Notes: generated by a model not told the origin, from the letters alone. A stretch of DNA of 64,000 nt from Pseudothauera lacus (GCF_003034845.1 NZ_PZKC01000004.1:186001-250000), one strand, 5' to 3'; shown: positions 1-11,997, numbered from the stretch's first letter. Numbers and translations are program-made.

Positions 1-96
1 GCGGGCGAGCGTGCGGCGGATGACGAATTCGTCCTCGACCAGCAGGATGCGAGCCGCTGCGGGAGAGGCGGGTACTGAAGCAGTGGAAGCGGTCAT
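1..96 (-). CDS. Response regulator, N-terminal fragment (cut by window edge)
   Basis: Only the first 32 codons are in the window, read leftwards from an ATG at 94-96. After a short Ala/Ser/Pro-rich leader the peptide reads RILLVEDEFVIRRTLA. This is the first beta strand of a CheY-like receiver domain with its acidic Glu-Asp pair. The phosphoacceptor aspartate and any output domain lie outside the window. It follows the chemoreceptor gene at 170-2329 on the same strand with a 73-base gap, so they may be co-transcribed. The receiver assignment is seen directly; the function is unknown. Confidence 0.7.
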   Translation of the reverse strand, partial: MTASTASVPASPAAARILLVEDEFVIRRTLAR

Positions 97-169
97 CGAT
101 ATCGTCAGCTCCTTCCGAGAGCGCGGTGGTTGATCATGGCGGAGAGTGTCGGCGCCTGGCAAGCGCCGT

Positions 170-2329
170 TCAGACCTTGAACTGGCCAGCGAGGCGCTCG
201 ACCGTGCGGGCAATCTCGCTGACCTGAAGGCTGGCGCCGTGGCTCTGTTCGGAGCTGGCAGCGTTGCGTTCGGCCATCTGCGCGATCTCCTCGACGGTGC
301 GCGCGACTTCGCGCGCGGCAGTGGACTGCTCCTTGAGGGTGGCGCGGATCTGGCGCACGGCCTCGACTGCCTCCTCGGTGCGGTGCTGGATGTCCGCCAC
401 CGAACGGCCCGCGCCATGCGCTGCGTGCACGCCTTCATCGACGCGGGTGACACCGGTTTCCATCTCGCCGACGGCGTTGCCGGTGCGCGCCTGGATCTGC
501 GCCACCATGTCGCCTATCACCACGGTGGCTGCCGCCGTACGCTCGGCGAGTTTGCGTACCTCGTCAGCGACGACGGCGAAGCCGCGGCCGGATTCGCCCG
601 CACGTGCGGCCTCGATGGCGGCGTTGAGGGCGAGCAGGTTGGTCTGCTCGGCGATCTCCTTGATGGTCGCGACAATGTTGCTGATCTCGATGGAGATGCC
701 CTTGAGGGCGCCGAGGCTGTCGGCAGCGTGGCTGACAGCCTCGGCAATGCGCGAGATCTGTCCGGCAGCGTCGTGGACCACCCGGGCTCCCGCGTGCGCG
801 GCATCGCCGGCTGCCGAAGTCGATTCATGGGCGGTCACCGCACTCTCTTCAAGGTGGTCAATCGATACCGAGAGCTGCTCGATGGTGGCCGCCATCGTCG
901 CCGCAGCGCTCGATTGCCGCACCGCGCCGGAGGCGGTGCTGCTGCTGGCGTCGACCAGGTCGCTGGCGGCGCTCGCCAGCCGTCCGGCGCCGTGGTTCAT
1001 CTCGAAGGCGATCTCGTACAGGCGGTTGCGCATGATCTGCAGGTTGTTGAATACGCTGCCGATCTCGTCGCCCTTGCCGGGCGGGACGTGGGTGCGCAGT
1101 TCGCCGCCGGCGATCTGCCGCGTTACCTCGCAGACGCGCTGCAGACGGCGGTTCTGCTGGCCGACGATGAACCACAGCAGTCCGAACAGCGCCGCGCTCA
1201 GCAGCAGTGAGGTGGCAAGGGTGCGCAACGCCGGACCGTGGATGCGTGCGGCCAGGCTGTCCAGCGGAACGCTGGCCTCGATGACGCCGCGTACGTCGCC
1301 GATCTTCCAGTCGCGCCGCGGCGAGTCGGGGTGGGCATTGTGACAGTCAACACAGTTGGCCTCGGTCATCACGTCGGCCCGTGCCAGACGCAGCACCGGG
1401 CGTCCATGCAGGGTGTCCACGCGCGTGTAGGTGGCGGCCGGATTGCTGCGCAGTTGCGCGAGGGCGGCGCGGCCGAAGTCGTCGATACGGGCGAGGGCGT
1501 CGTTGCGGAAGGCAAACGGCGCGTCGCTGTACAGACGCAGTGCAGTGGCACCGCCATCGCCGCCCATCTCCGCGAGCGCACGCATCATGCTCGCCGGCAG
1601 CGGGATGCCGTGCGGATCGCCGTCGTAGTCGTGGGTGAGCTGCAGCCCTTGTGCCGCGGCCTTCGGAACAATGGCCCTGACGTAGAACTGGCGGGCGTTG
1701 CGGGCGCCCTCGATCATCGCCGCGGCGGTGTTCTCGCCGGCCTCGGCGAGCACCTCGTCCTTCAGGATCAGCATGTTGACGGTGGCGACAGCGCCGATCA
1801 GCAGACCTCCGGCGAGGGTGGGGAGGAGCACCTTGGCACGCAGCGACAGATCGCCGAAGCGCCGTCCGAGTTCCTGCAATGCGCCGGAAACCCCTGGGGC
1901 GATGACGTAGCCGCGCCGCAGGCGGTGGCCGCTGCCTTCCCGCATGGCGGCGTAGAGCGCTTCGGCGGCGCTGACTTCGGCCGTCGTCGGTTTCATCCGC
2001 ACGCTCATGTAGCCGCCGTCGGTCAACGGCGTGGCGGTGGCCTTGACCCAGTAGTGGTCACCGTTCTTGCGGCGGTTCTTGACCACGCCTTGCCAGGCGC
2101 GTCCTTCCTTGAGTGTTGCCCACATGTCGCGGAAAGCTTCCGTGGGCATGTCCGGATGGCGGACGATATTGTGTGGCTGACCGATGAGCTCTTCGCGGCT
2201 GAAGCCGGCGTAGTCAACGAAGTCGTCGTTGACATAGGTGATGCGGCCCTTCGCATCGGTATGGGAAATGATCGAGCAGTCCTCGCGGACCGGGTACTCC
2301 ACCTGCGTGATCGGAAGGTTCTGCTTCAT
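170..2329 (-). CDS. PAS and c-heme methyl-accepting chemotaxis protein
   Basis: Chemoreceptor of 719 residues. Residues 1-110 are an Aer-like PAS domain. A membrane segment near 167-189 is followed by a periplasmic domain of the Tll0287/DUF3365 type with a c-type heme motif, CVDCH, at about 326-330. A second membrane segment lies at about 371-391, then a HAMP domain and the MCP signalling domain with the hairpin-tip core [20 protein letters not shown] chose the ATG at 2327-2329, which begins [14 protein letters not shown] as in Aer. A TTG 28 codons upstream is open but adds no recognisable sequence. The protein could sense redox state or a gas through two elements, the cytoplasmic PAS and the periplasmic heme; that is inference. 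Confidence 0.9.
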   Translation of the reverse strand: MKQNLPITQVEYPVREDCSIISHTDAKGRITYVNDDFVDYAGFSREELIGQPHNIVRHPDMPTEAFRDMWATLKEGRAWQGVVKNRRKNGDHYWVKATATPLTDGGYMSVRMKPTTAEVSAAEALYAAMREGSGHRLRRGYVIAPGVSGALQELGRRFGDLSLRAKVLLPTLAGGLLIGAVATVNMLILKDEVLAEAGENTAAAMIEGARNARQFYVRAIVPKAAAQGLQLTHDYDGDPHGIPLPASMMRALAEMGGDGGATALRLYSDAPFAFRNDALARIDDFGRAALAQLRSNPAATYTRVDTLHGRPVLRLARADVMTEANCVDCHNAHPDSPRRDWKIGDVRGVIEASVPLDSLAARIHGPALRTLATSLLLSAALFGLLWFIVGQQNRRLQRVCEVTRQIAGGELRTHVPPGKGDEIGSVFNNLQIMRNRLYEIAFEMNHGAGRLASAASDLVDASSSTASGAVRQSSAAATMAATIEQLSVSIDHLEESAVTAHESTSAAGDAAHAGARVVHDAAGQISRIAEAVSHAADSLGALKGISIEISNIVATIKEIAEQTNLLALNAAIEAARAGESGRGFAVVADEVRKLAERTAAATVVIGDMVAQIQARTGNAVGEMETGVTRVDEGVHAAHGAGRSVADIQHRTEEAVEAVRQIRATLKEQSTAAREVARTVEEIAQMAERNAASSEQSHGASLQVSEIARTVERLAGQFKV

Positions 2330-2605
2330 GCCGCACCTGTGCTCGCCCTCTTGAAGGGTGCAGCGCACGGTGCGATGGACAGTCCGGCCAGGAGCGCAAA
2401 ACCATCCCCGCAAGCCGTTTCGCGCTGATTGATCGGGCGTCGAATCGGGGGGAAGTTCCGCGGGGGCTGGGCGGAGACAGAATTACTGCAAAGCTGTTGT
2501 CACGGAGCCATCTTACTACAACTAAAGTCTTGTCTGACGGGCTGCTGCACCTGAATGGTGCTTCGCAGAGTGGCTTGCGGTTGTCATTGAGAATGCGAAT
2601 GCGCC

Positions 2606-5170
2606 CTAATTCGGCGTGGGGTTTGCCCTCGGGGCGAGGATGAAAAGGAAACGGCTGCCTCGGCCGCCGGGTCCGGCTTCAATCCAGATGCGACCTCCGT
2701 GGCGTTCGACGATCTTGCGGCTGATCGCCAGGCCGATGCCGTTGCCCTCGTACTCCGTCCGTGTATGCAGGCGCTGAAAGACACGGAAGAGGCGCTCGCG
2801 CTGAGCGGGTTCGATGCCGATGCCGTTGTCGCTGACGCTGAACAGCCAGCCCTGCGGATGCGCACTGGCGTCGATATGGACCTCCGGCGCTTCGCCCGCG
2901 CGCCGGTACTTGATGGCATTGCCGAGGAGGTTCTGAAACAGGCGCACGAGTTCGTTGCGGCAGGCATGCAGGTGCGGCCATTCGCCGCTGATCTCGACCG
3001 CGGCCGCGCTTTCCGCGATGGCCGGCTCAAGGAAGCGGATCGCCTCTTCAAGCGCCTCGCGGACCGGGAAGTCGCTCAGCGGTGCCCCGCTGCGGCCAAC
3101 GCGGGAATACTCCAGCAGGGAGACCAGCATCTCGTCCATGCGCGTGGCGCCCTCGGCGACGAAGTCGAGCATCCTGCGGGTGTCGCCCGACAGCGTGGTG
3201 CCCAGTTCCTGTTCGAGCAGTTGCGCATAGCTGGTGATCATGCGCAATGGCTGGCGCAGATCGTGGGAGGCAACGTAGGCGAACTGTTCGAGTTCGGCAT
3301 TCGACTTGGCCAGCGCCGCGGCCTGGGCGTCGCGCTCAAGCTCCAGCGTCTTCAGCCAGGTCTGGTCGAAGAGGTAGCCACGGATCGCATCCACCGCGCC
3401 ATCGCGGTTGCGGCTGATGCGGGTGGCGTCGTGGAACCAGCGGTATTCGCCGCTGCCGGTGCGCAGGCGGTAGGACTGCTCGAAGTGATCCGGCCCGGCG
3501 TTCATGCATGCTTGCAGTTCTTGGGTTACTGCGATGACGTCGTCGGGGTGTATGAGGTCGGTGTAGCGCACGTTCGCCGCACACAGTTCGGCAGCACTGT
3601 AGCCGAGCACTGCCCCGACGTTGCTCGATACCGCGAGTACCCGGCCGCTGAGGTCGGGTGCCCAGTTCAGCACCACCACCGGGCCGGTGGAGAAGAGGTC
3701 GCGCTCCCGGCGCAGGGCTTCGGTGGTCTGGTGGGCCTCGCTGATGTCGCGCGCGATGCAGACGAAGGACGGCGACGTGGATGCGGAGCCCTCCTTGCGG
3801 GCGACGCAGAGTTCGAAGTGGCGCAGGCCGTTGGCGGTTGACAGGGCGTAGCGGTGGCCCTGGCTGCGCCCGCGCAGGCGTGCCTCCTGAATGGCCTGTC
3901 TGGCAACGGCAGCAACCTCGGCGGGGAGCGTCTCCGCCACCGTGCAGCCAAGGAAGCGCTCCGCGGGGGCGTAGAGCTGGCCGGGGTCTGCGGTGTGTAC
4001 GCCGATGAAGCGCTCGTCGCCGTCGACCTCGAAGAGCAGGTCGGGGATGGCGTTGAGGGTGGCCGCGAGGTGGCGCTGGGTCTGCTCGTGGCGGCGTTTG
4101 AGGAGCGCGGTACGGAAGCCCGCAGCGCTGAGCAGGGCGAGGCTGAGGGCAAAGGCAAGCAGCCACGGCAGGTAGCGTTGCCAGACGTCATGCCAGGTGA
4201 ACTGGGGGGCACCGTCGAAAGGCGGCAGGCGCAGGCTGCGCAGCAGTCGTTCCACGGCTTCGTAGTCCGCCGCCGCGCTGAAGCCGTGGATGTCGAGTGC
4301 CTGTGCGACTGGCGAATCGGCATCCAGCAGCAGCAGCGCGGCGGCGACCCGGCGGGCGGTATCGGGATTGACGTGCGGGGCGGCGAACAGCGGCCACTCG
4401 GGGTAGAGGCGGGTCGACAGCTGATGGGGGTAGCCGGGCAGGGTTTCGGCTGCGAGAACACGCACGGCACCCGCACTCAAGCGACCTTCGGCAATCATGC
4501 CCTCGATCACGCCGCTGCGCACGAAGCCGGCATCGGCGTGCCCGCCAAGCACCGCGTCGACGACGCGGTCATGGGGGGTGCCGACAAAGCTGAGGCGACC
4601 GGCAGCAGGAAGTGGCAGGCCGCTGTCGACCATGCGGGCGGCCTGAGCCTGGTAGCCGCCCAGCGAGAACGGACCCACCGCAGCGATGTGTACGTCAACG
4701 AGATCGCCGAGTGTGCGCAGATCCTCACGCTGCGGGTGGACGATGATCACCCCGCCGAAGCTGTTGAGTGCGCCGCTGCCCTGGGCGCGCGGCACCAGGG
4801 TGACGAGCGCGCCGGAGAGCGGATTGCGGTTGCGCAGGGCGATGAAGTGGCTCGGGTTGGTGAGCGCGAAGTCGATCTGCTGTCGCGCCAGGGCTGCCTC
4901 CAGCTCGTCGTAGGGCAGGGCGATGACGCGCACCGTAATGCCTTTGCCGAGCTCTTCCTGCAGGTAGGCGGCCAGCGGGTGCCAGCGCTGCGCGACCTCG
5001 TGTGCCGGGCGGTGGGCAAGAACGCCGATGACGATGCTGTGGGCGGTGTGGGCAGGGAGGGCGGAGATCAGTATGCAGAGCGTGGCGAGCGCTCGCAGGA
5101 AAGCGGCAAGCAGCGCACTGCTCGCGCCACACGGTGGGTATTCGTCGCTTTCCGCTGATCTTGCCGTCAT
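2606..5170 (-). CDS. Histidine kinase with PhnD-like binding domain and two PAS domains
   Basis: Sensor kinase of 854 residues. A hydrophobic segment at about 25-43 leads into a periplasmic domain resembling phosphate/phosphite/phosphonate binding proteins (PhnD type) over about 45-310. A membrane segment lies near 335-355. Two PAS regions follow, then a HisKA domain with H-box HDLRQPL and a HATPase domain with the N-box NLLGNAIKYR and a glycine-rich lid near the end. No receiver domain is attached. The start ATG at 5168-5170 overlaps the end of the binding lipoprotein gene by four bases, so the two are probably translationally coupled. The ligand cannot be told from sequence. PhnD-type domains fused to kinases are known in other bacteria, but their ligands are rarely established. 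Confidence 0.88.
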   Translation of the reverse strand: MTARSAESDEYPPCGASSALLAAFLRALATLCILISALPAHTAHSIVIGVLAHRPAHEVAQRWHPLAAYLQEELGKGITVRVIALPYDELEAALARQQIDFALTNPSHFIALRNRNPLSGALVTLVPRAQGSGALNSFGGVIIVHPQREDLRTLGDLVDVHIAAVGPFSLGGYQAQAARMVDSGLPLPAAGRLSFVGTPHDRVVDAVLGGHADAGFVRSGVIEGMIAEGRLSAGAVRVLAAETLPGYPHQLSTRLYPEWPLFAAPHVNPDTARRVAAALLLLDADSPVAQALDIHGFSAAADYEAVERLLRSLRLPPFDGAPQFTWHDVWQRYLPWLLAFALSLALLSAAGFRTALLKRRHEQTQRHLAATLNAIPDLLFEVDGDERFIGVHTADPGQLYAPAERFLGCTVAETLPAEVAAVARQAIQEARLRGRSQGHRYALSTANGLRHFELCVARKEGSASTSPSFVCIARDISEAHQTTEALRRERDLFSTGPVVVLNWAPDLSGRVLAVSSNVGAVLGYSAAELCAANVRYTDLIHPDDVIAVTQELQACMNAGPDHFEQSYRLRTGSGEYRWFHDATRISRNRDGAVDAIRGYLFDQTWLKTLELERDAQAAALAKSNAELEQFAYVASHDLRQPLRMITSYAQLLEQELGTTLSGDTRRMLDFVAEGATRMDEMLVSLLEYSRVGRSGAPLSDFPVREALEEAIRFLEPAIAESAAAVEISGEWPHLHACRNELVRLFQNLLGNAIKYRRAGEAPEVHIDASAHPQGWLFSVSDNGIGIEPAQRERLFRVFQRLHTRTEYEGNGIGLAISRKIVERHGGRIWIEAGPGGRGSRFLFILAPRANPTPN

Positions 5171-6156
5171 CGTGTGCGCTGGCCGTTGGGAGGAGGGAGG
5201 TATTCGGCGCTGATCTGCGGTACTGGCGCGGCGCTGGTGGCGATGGCGCCGATCTCGCGCTTGACGGCAAGCAGTTCCGCCGCCACCGCGTGCAGGCGCG
5301 GGGCGCCGTGCGCAAGGAGGCGGTGGTTGGTATGGACGTCGGGCAAGTGCAGGCCGCGGAAGGTGCGCAAGGCGGTGGGGCCGTCGCCGCCCAGCCTGAT
5401 CGCCAGCCGGTAGCCGGCGTCGGCGGGGTTGCTGCGCAGATGGTCGAGGGCGCGGAAATGTGCCCCAAGCAGCGCGCGCAGCGCGGCCCGCCCGGTGCGC
5501 CGCTGCAGCGCTGCCGGACGGATGGCGAGCACGTCGTAGATGGTGTCGGGGATCTGGCTGCTGTCGAAGAGCAGCTCGCCTCCCGCGACGAGCAGTGTCG
5601 ATGCCAGCGGTTCGTAGGTGACGACGGCGTCGATGCTGCCGTCGTGCCAGGCGCCATGCTGCGCGTCGATCGTCATCGGCACTGCGGTGATCGCCCCGTG
5701 CGGCAGCTCCGCGGCCTGCAGTGCCTTGTGCAGCATCAGTGCGCCGAGGGCGGAGTCCTCCACGCCGATACGTTTGCCGTCGAGTGCAGCGAGCGAATCG
5801 ACCCCGGCCTTGCCGATCAGCATGTCGGCGCCGGAGGAGATGTTGAAGATCAGCACCACCGCGAGATCCGTGCCCTTGGCCTGCAGGCGCAGGACTTCGT
5901 CAAAGGTCAGGGCGGCGCCGTCAACCTCGCCGCTGGCCAGCAACTGCATGGATTCGGTCGCCGAACCGGTGGCGACGAGCTCCACGGCCTTGCTGTCCAG
6001 CCAGCCTTCGTGGCGGGCCATGAACATCAGCTCGTAGCCCGGCCAGACATGGGAGGCTACCCGCAGCGCAGGGCGCTCGGCGGGGGTACAGGCGCCCGCC
6101 AGCACGGCGATGGCAATGGCCAGCAACAGTCCCTGCAGGACCCGTGCGGGCGTCAT
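5167..6156 (-). CDS. ABC-type (SsuA/NMT1-like) substrate-binding lipoprotein
   Basis: Periplasmic binding protein of 329 residues. The start is set at the ATG at 6154-6156, preceded five bases upstream by GAGGG. An in-frame ATG at 6195 has a poorer site. The N-terminus is a lipoprotein signal with a cysteine after VLAGA. The mature part reads RVASHVWPGYELMFMARHEG, then GSATESMQLLASGEVDGAA and GKRIGVEDSALGALML, typical of nitrate/sulfonate/taurine-type binding proteins. No permease or ATPase gene is adjacent. It lies between a chemoreceptor gene and a kinase gene whose start it overlaps, so a role as ligand-binding partner of a sensor is plausible. That role is inference; transport with a distant ABC system is the alternative. 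Confidence 0.85.
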   Translation of the reverse strand: MTPARVLQGLLLAIAIAVLAGACTPAERPALRVASHVWPGYELMFMARHEGWLDSKAVELVATGSATESMQLLASGEVDGAALTFDEVLRLQAKGTDLAVVLIFNISSGADMLIGKAGVDSLAALDGKRIGVEDSALGALMLHKALQAAELPHGAITAVPMTIDAQHGAWHDGSIDAVVTYEPLASTLLVAGGELLFDSSQIPDTIYDVLAIRPAALQRRTGRAALRALLGAHFRALDHLRSNPADAGYRLAIRLGGDGPTALRTFRGLHLPDVHTNHRLLAHGAPRLHAVAAELLAVKREIGAIATSAAPVPQISAEYLPPPNGQRTR

Positions 6157-6199
6157 TGCGGCCCTCTGCGAGGCCTTGAGCACCTGCCGCCCCATGCAC

Positions 6200-7822
6200 C
6201 TACAGCCGGAAGCGCGCCACCGATTCCTGCAGCCCCGATGCCAGGCGTTCGAGTTCCTGGGCGGCGGCGACAGTGTCCTGGATGGCGCGTTCGTTCTCCT
6301 GCGCCATGGTGGCGATGGCGTCGATGCTGCGCGTGACCTGCTCGCTGGCGCGGCGTTGCTCGGCGGTGGCGCTGGCGATGTTGTCGAGTCCCTCGCCGAC
6401 CTCGCTGACCGAGGCGTTGGCCGCCTCCAGCACCCCGGAGACCTCCTCGGCGGCCTTGCGGCTCGAATCGAGATGCTCCAGACCGCGGTGGATGGAGGTC
6501 TGCACCGACTGCGACTGGCGGGTGATCTGCTGGGTGATGCCGTCGATCTCGCTCGCCGAGCGCGCCGACTTCTCCGCCAGCTTGCGCACCTCGTCGGCGA
6601 CCACGGCAAAGCCGCGGCCCTGTTCGCCGGCACGCGCGGCCTCGATGGCGGCATTGAGGGCGAGCAGGTTGGTCTGCTCGGCGATCTCGCGCACCTCGCG
6701 GGTCATGGTGGTGATCGCCTTCGTCGATTCGACGAACTCGCCCACCGAATCGGCCATGTGGCGCACCGCCTGCTGCACCTCGGTGACCTCGCCGACCAGT
6801 TGCGCCAGGCTGCGCTGGCCCTCCTGCGAGCGCGCCAGGCTCTCGCGCGAGCGTTCGCGGACGTCCTCGGTGCTGGAGGCGATGTGGGTGATGTTGCCGA
6901 GCATCTCGTCGACCGCGGCGGCGGCGCTCACCGACTGCTCGTTCTGGCGGTGAGTGCTCTGCGCCAGGCGTGCGGCGCTCGCCGACAGGCCGCGAGTCGA
7001 TTCGCTTACCGCTGCGGCCGATTCCCCGACCTGCTTCACCAACCCGCCGATGGTGCTCATCATCTGGTTGAAGGTGCCGGCGGTGGAGCCGATCTCGTCG
7101 TGACCGCCGACCTTCAGGCGGCGGCTGAGGTCACCTTCGCCGCGGGCGATCTCGGAAAGGCTGGCGCTCAGTTCGGAGAGCGGGCGGGTGACGAAGGAGC
7201 GGATGAAGAGGACGACGAAGCCGAGCAGCGGTATCGACACCATCACCGCGAAGAGGAAGATCTGGTTGCGGAAGTCATCGACCGCTTCATTGACCTTGTC
7301 CAGCGAGATGCGCATGCTCACCGCGCCGAGCACGGTGCCTTCGGGGACCATGTGGCAGACCAGGCAGTCCTTGCCGAGATAGTTGGCCGAGGCGCGTGAG
7401 GGCAGCACCACGCGCAGATGCTCGCCGTAGTGCGCATCACGCTCGACGCGGATCACCGCCTCGCCGCCGGCGAGCACGCCGCGTTCGGCCTCGTCGGTAG
7501 CGGTCTCGGTTGCGGTGCCGGGGCCGTACAGCCGTGCCGTGGCCTCGCCGCGCAGCACCTTCAGGTCACGCACCGAGGAGAGTTCCTTGATCTGGTCGAG
7601 GAAGACGTCGCGCTGGTCCACGGTGCCGGTGATCATCATCCCGGTCAGCCCCGCCATGGTCATCTCATTGACCGTGCTGGCGAAGTCCTTGGCCTGCTCG
7701 ATGGCGGTGTTGCGGCTGACCCGCGTCTCCCAGATGATCATGGTGTTCCAGGCCAGGATCAGCATCAGCCAGATCGCGGCTGCCAGGCGCAGCCAGATGG
7801 GGAGGTCTTGAAGTCGGCGCAT
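6200..7822 (-). CDS. c-heme methyl-accepting chemotaxis protein
   Basis: Chemoreceptor of 540 residues. A membrane segment at about 10-30 precedes a periplasmic domain of about 150 residues containing a c-type heme motif, CLVCH. A second membrane segment ([19 protein letters not shown]) is followed by HAMP and the MCP signalling domain with the conserved [20 protein letters not shown] core. It lacks the PAS domain of the receptor at 170-2329 but shares the single periplasmic CXXCH. It is the first gene of the minus-strand set that continues with the binding lipoprotein and the PhnD-type kinase; the gap to the next start is 43 bases. Heme attachment would need the cytochrome c maturation system, which is outside the window. 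Confidence 0.9.
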   Translation of the reverse strand: MRRLQDLPIWLRLAAAIWLMLILAWNTMIIWETRVSRNTAIEQAKDFASTVNEMTMAGLTGMMITGTVDQRDVFLDQIKELSSVRDLKVLRGEATARLYGPGTATETATDEAERGVLAGGEAVIRVERDAHYGEHLRVVLPSRASANYLGKDCLVCHMVPEGTVLGAVSMRISLDKVNEAVDDFRNQIFLFAVMVSIPLLGFVVLFIRSFVTRPLSELSASLSEIARGEGDLSRRLKVGGHDEIGSTAGTFNQMMSTIGGLVKQVGESAAAVSESTRGLSASAARLAQSTHRQNEQSVSAAAAVDEMLGNITHIASSTEDVRERSRESLARSQEGQRSLAQLVGEVTEVQQAVRHMADSVGEFVESTKAITTMTREVREIAEQTNLLALNAAIEAARAGEQGRGFAVVADEVRKLAEKSARSASEIDGITQQITRQSQSVQTSIHRGLEHLDSSRKAAEEVSGVLEAANASVSEVGEGLDNIASATAEQRRASEQVTRSIDAIATMAQENERAIQDTVAAAQELERLASGLQESVARFRL

Positions 7823-7978
7823 ATCGTTCCTTGCCCGCCGGGCAGATCGTTACCGGCGTTAACGGCGGATGTGAAGCATTCTTGATCAGGGCTTGCCACC
7901 TGTCTGCATGGTAGCAAAGCAGCAAAGCTGGCAAAAATGAGAGTAGTCAAGAATAAGCGTGGCTTTTCTGCCCGAGGA

Positions 7979-8593
7979 TCAACTGCGCGCGTGGCGCTGT
8001 TGCGCCACCATCGCCAGCACGTAGCCGTTGAGTTCGCGCATCGGTACCGGCTTGCCGAACACGGTGATGTTTTCGGGAAGGCCGCCGTGTTCGGCGATCT
8101 CTGCCGCTGACAGGCCGGAGACGACGATGATGTGGGTGTCGGCGGCGAGGCGGTTGTCGCGGATGCGGCGGATCATCTCGAAGCCGTCCATGCCCGGCAT
8201 GCGCAGGTCGGTGATCAGCAGGTCGGGGGTGTCGCGGCCGATGGCGAGCAGGACGTCGAAGCCGCTGGAGACGATGTCGAGCCTGACGGGGAGCTGCCAG
8301 GCATCGATGGAGTGGCGGTAGAGCTTCTGCAGGACGGTGTCGTCCTCGGCGACGAGGATCTTCAGCGCTTGCCCGTGCGGGCGCGCTGCGCTGCCGTTGC
8401 GTGTGCCGGTCTGCGACTGGGCGATGAAGCGGTCCACCGAGGACTGCAGGATGCGCCGATGGCCGCCGGCGGTCTTCCAGCCTTCGAGGACCCCGCTTTC
8501 CACCATCTGCTGGACGGTGCCCAGGGAAAGGCCGAGCTGGCGCGCGGCCTGGGTGGTGCTGCAATAGTCTGCGGAAGGGGTCTTGCGGGTCAT
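7979..8593 (-). CDS. Response regulator with N-terminal excisionase/MerR-type HTH and C-terminal receiver
   Basis: Protein of 204 residues starting at the ATG at 8591-8593. The longer open frame upstream runs through an AT-rich control region and is not coding-like. Residues 10-55 form a small DNA-binding fold ending KTAGGHRRI, typical of MerR/excisionase-type domains. Residues 76-200 are a receiver domain with acidic pair AEDD, phosphoacceptor Asp129 in LLITDLRMPG and the conserved Lys in VFGKPVP. DNA-binding first and receiver last is the reverse of the usual order. It lies downstream of the hybrid kinase gene (8695-10749) on the same strand, its likely partner. Three ATTTGGCAT-like boxes just upstream suggest autoregulation; this is inference. 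Confidence 0.85.
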   Translation of the reverse strand: MTRKTPSADYCSTTQAARQLGLSLGTVQQMVESGVLEGWKTAGGHRRILQSSVDRFIAQSQTGTRNGSAARPHGQALKILVAEDDTVLQKLYRHSIDAWQLPVRLDIVSSGFDVLLAIGRDTPDLLITDLRMPGMDGFEMIRRIRDNRLAADTHIIVVSGLSAAEIAEHGGLPENITVFGKPVPMRELNGYVLAMVAQQRHARS

Positions 8594-8603
8594 TTTGCTG
8601 GAA

Positions 8604-8657
8604 ATGCCAAATATGATGCCGGGGCCGAATATTGGCATATTAATGCAGATTTGGCAT
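8604..8657 (-). promoter_or_regulatory. Candidate operator: three ATTTGGCAT-like boxes
   Basis: The AT-rich stretch between the hybrid kinase gene and the HTH-receiver gene has ATGCCAAAT at 8604-8612, TATTGGCAT at 8630-8638 and ATTTGGCAT at 8649-8657. The first two form an inverted repeat (ATGCCAAATAT / ATATTGGCAT); the last two are direct repeats 19 bases apart. They end 11 bases before the start of the HTH-receiver gene, where a repressor or autoregulator would bind. The repeats are seen; the binding protein is inferred. Confidence 0.5.
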
Positions 8658-8694
8658 CTTCTCCGATGCGCGCCAGCCGCCGCTGGCGGGGCAT

Positions 8695-10749
<2,055 letters not shown>

Positions 10750-10751
10750 GC

Positions 10752-11870
10752 TCAGGCCCGTGGCGAGGCGAGCACCAGGGTCTTGTTGTAGAACTCCAGG
10801 CAGGTGCTGCCGCCGTTGGCGATCTCGCCCAGGGTGAGCATGCCGAACAGCGGACGTGCACCGACGGCCTGTTGCACGGCCTCCAGCTCGCGGGTGAAGG
10901 CGTCCTGCAGGAAGAGCACGCGGCTGATGCAATCCACCACCATTACTGCGTCGTTGCCGGCGGCGAGCTGCTTGCCGCAACGCGCGGCAGCGTCGATGAG
11001 CGCCTCCGGCTGGCCGCGCAGCAGGTGCACCACGCTGTTGGCGGGCACCTCGCCGACGCAGGTGACGCCGCTGTCGGTGCGGGTGATGGGGTCGCGCACC
11101 ACCAGGCTGCCATCCGGACGCTCCATGCCGAAGGGGTAGGCCTTGGCGATGCTGAAGAAGTTGCCGCTGTCGAAACGCTGGCCGCTGTCGGCCTCGACGT
11201 GCTGCCGGTAAACCTCGAAGGCGGGCTTGAAGTCGAGGTGGGTGACGATGTTGCCTTGTGCCGCGGTGACCACGAAGGGGCCGGCGAAGCGCTGCCAGCC
11301 GTGCTCGACGGCGAGGTCCAGGGGCCACGGCAGGCTGACCAGCTGGGCATGATCGGTGAGCATGCCCTGGTTGGAGAACAGGCAGGGCTTGCGTACGAAG
11401 CTGAGGCTGCCGGCGCCGCCGCCGAAATAGCCCGGTTCGCTGCCCAGGACATCGTAGATGCCGTCGAGCAGTGCGCCGATGCGGGTGGCCATGCCGTCAA
11501 CCAGCACCAGCAGGCTGTGCGGCGGTTCCGTGCCATCGAAAAGCGCTTCCACCGATTCATAGTAGTCGGCATCGGGGTCGGAGAGGCCGGGCAGGTCCAC
11601 CACCGTCAGCGCGGTGCTGAAGCCGATCACCAGATAGCCGAGCGGCTGGTTGCGGCGTTCGTGGATGAGCTGCGGGAAGACGCCGCCGCACACCGGCACG
11701 TCGAGCCTGCGCAACCAGTCGTCGAAATCATCCGCGCGACAGTCGTTGCCGTCGGCAGCGAGGATGGCAAGGGCCCGTGCACCGCCGGCAAGAGCTTGCC
11801 CGGCGAGGGCGAACAGTGCGGCCGGTGCCGGATCGGCGCTGAAGTGGATGGAAAGCCGGGGCATGGTCAA
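10752..11870 (-). CDS. FIST domain sensory protein
   Basis: Protein of 372 residues with FIST_N (about 20-220) and FIST_C (about 225-360) regions. Visible landmarks are GYFGGGAGSLSF, FVRKPCLFSNQG and FGMLTLGEIANGG near the end. FIST proteins are thought to bind small molecules for signalling. No transmembrane segment is seen. A TTG at 11868-11870 is placed five bases after GGGAGAG, the best-spaced ribosome site. An ATG two codons later (11862-11864) is also possible and would give 370 residues. It is first in a tight three-gene set with the hybrid kinase and the HTH-receiver regulator. Confidence 0.85.
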   Translation of the reverse strand: MTMPRLSIHFSADPAPAALFALAGQALAGGARALAILAADGNDCRADDFDDWLRRLDVPVCGGVFPQLIHERRNQPLGYLVIGFSTALTVVDLPGLSDPDADYYESVEALFDGTEPPHSLLVLVDGMATRIGALLDGIYDVLGSEPGYFGGGAGSLSFVRKPCLFSNQGMLTDHAQLVSLPWPLDLAVEHGWQRFAGPFVVTAAQGNIVTHLDFKPAFEVYRQHVEADSGQRFDSGNFFSIAKAYPFGMERPDGSLVVRDPITRTDSGVTCVGEVPANSVVHLLRGQPEALIDAAARCGKQLAAGNDAVMVVDCISRVLFLQDAFTRELEAVQQAVGARPLFGMLTLGEIANGGSTCLEFYNKTLVLASPRA

Positions 11871-11940
11871 GATTGCTCTCCCGTGTAGTTGAACGCGTCG
11901 GGTGGAGTTTAACCCAGTGTGGGTGGGTCATTGGGGTTGG

Positions 11941-11954
11941 TTGCATATTTGCAA
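11941..11954. promoter_or_regulatory. Fnr-like dyad TTGCATATTTGCAA
   Basis: A perfect 5-4-5 inverted repeat, TTGCA-TATT-TGCAA, lies in the AT-rich control region between the FIST gene and the CooA-like gene. It has the spacing of a Crp/Fnr-family box (TTGAT-N4-ATCAA) but differs at two positions in each half. It is 71 bases upstream of the FIST start and 46 bases upstream of the sigma-54 -24 element. The binding protein is unknown. Confidence 0.35.
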
Positions 11955-11997
11955 TTAATAAAAAAAATGCCATAAATGACACTTTTCTGACTTTCTG

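Noticed and set aside
146-1343. Long plus-strand open frames over the chemoreceptor gene
   Set aside because: They are antisense to a well-supported receptor and arise from high-GC codon bias; no family motifs or ribosome sites.
2330-2605. FliA (sigma-28) promoter for the first chemoreceptor
   Set aside because: A TAAAGTCT sequence exists but on the wrong strand and without a good -10 match.
6157-6654. N-terminal extension of the binding lipoprotein gene through the chemoreceptor gene
   Set aside because: The extra residues are Arg/Ser/Pro-rich shadow translation; the lipoprotein signal and a good ribosome site begin at 6156.
10750-11328. Longer hybrid kinase starting inside the FIST gene
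   Set aside because: The added sequence is an out-of-frame reading of the FIST gene; the kinase starts cleanly two bases after the FIST stop.
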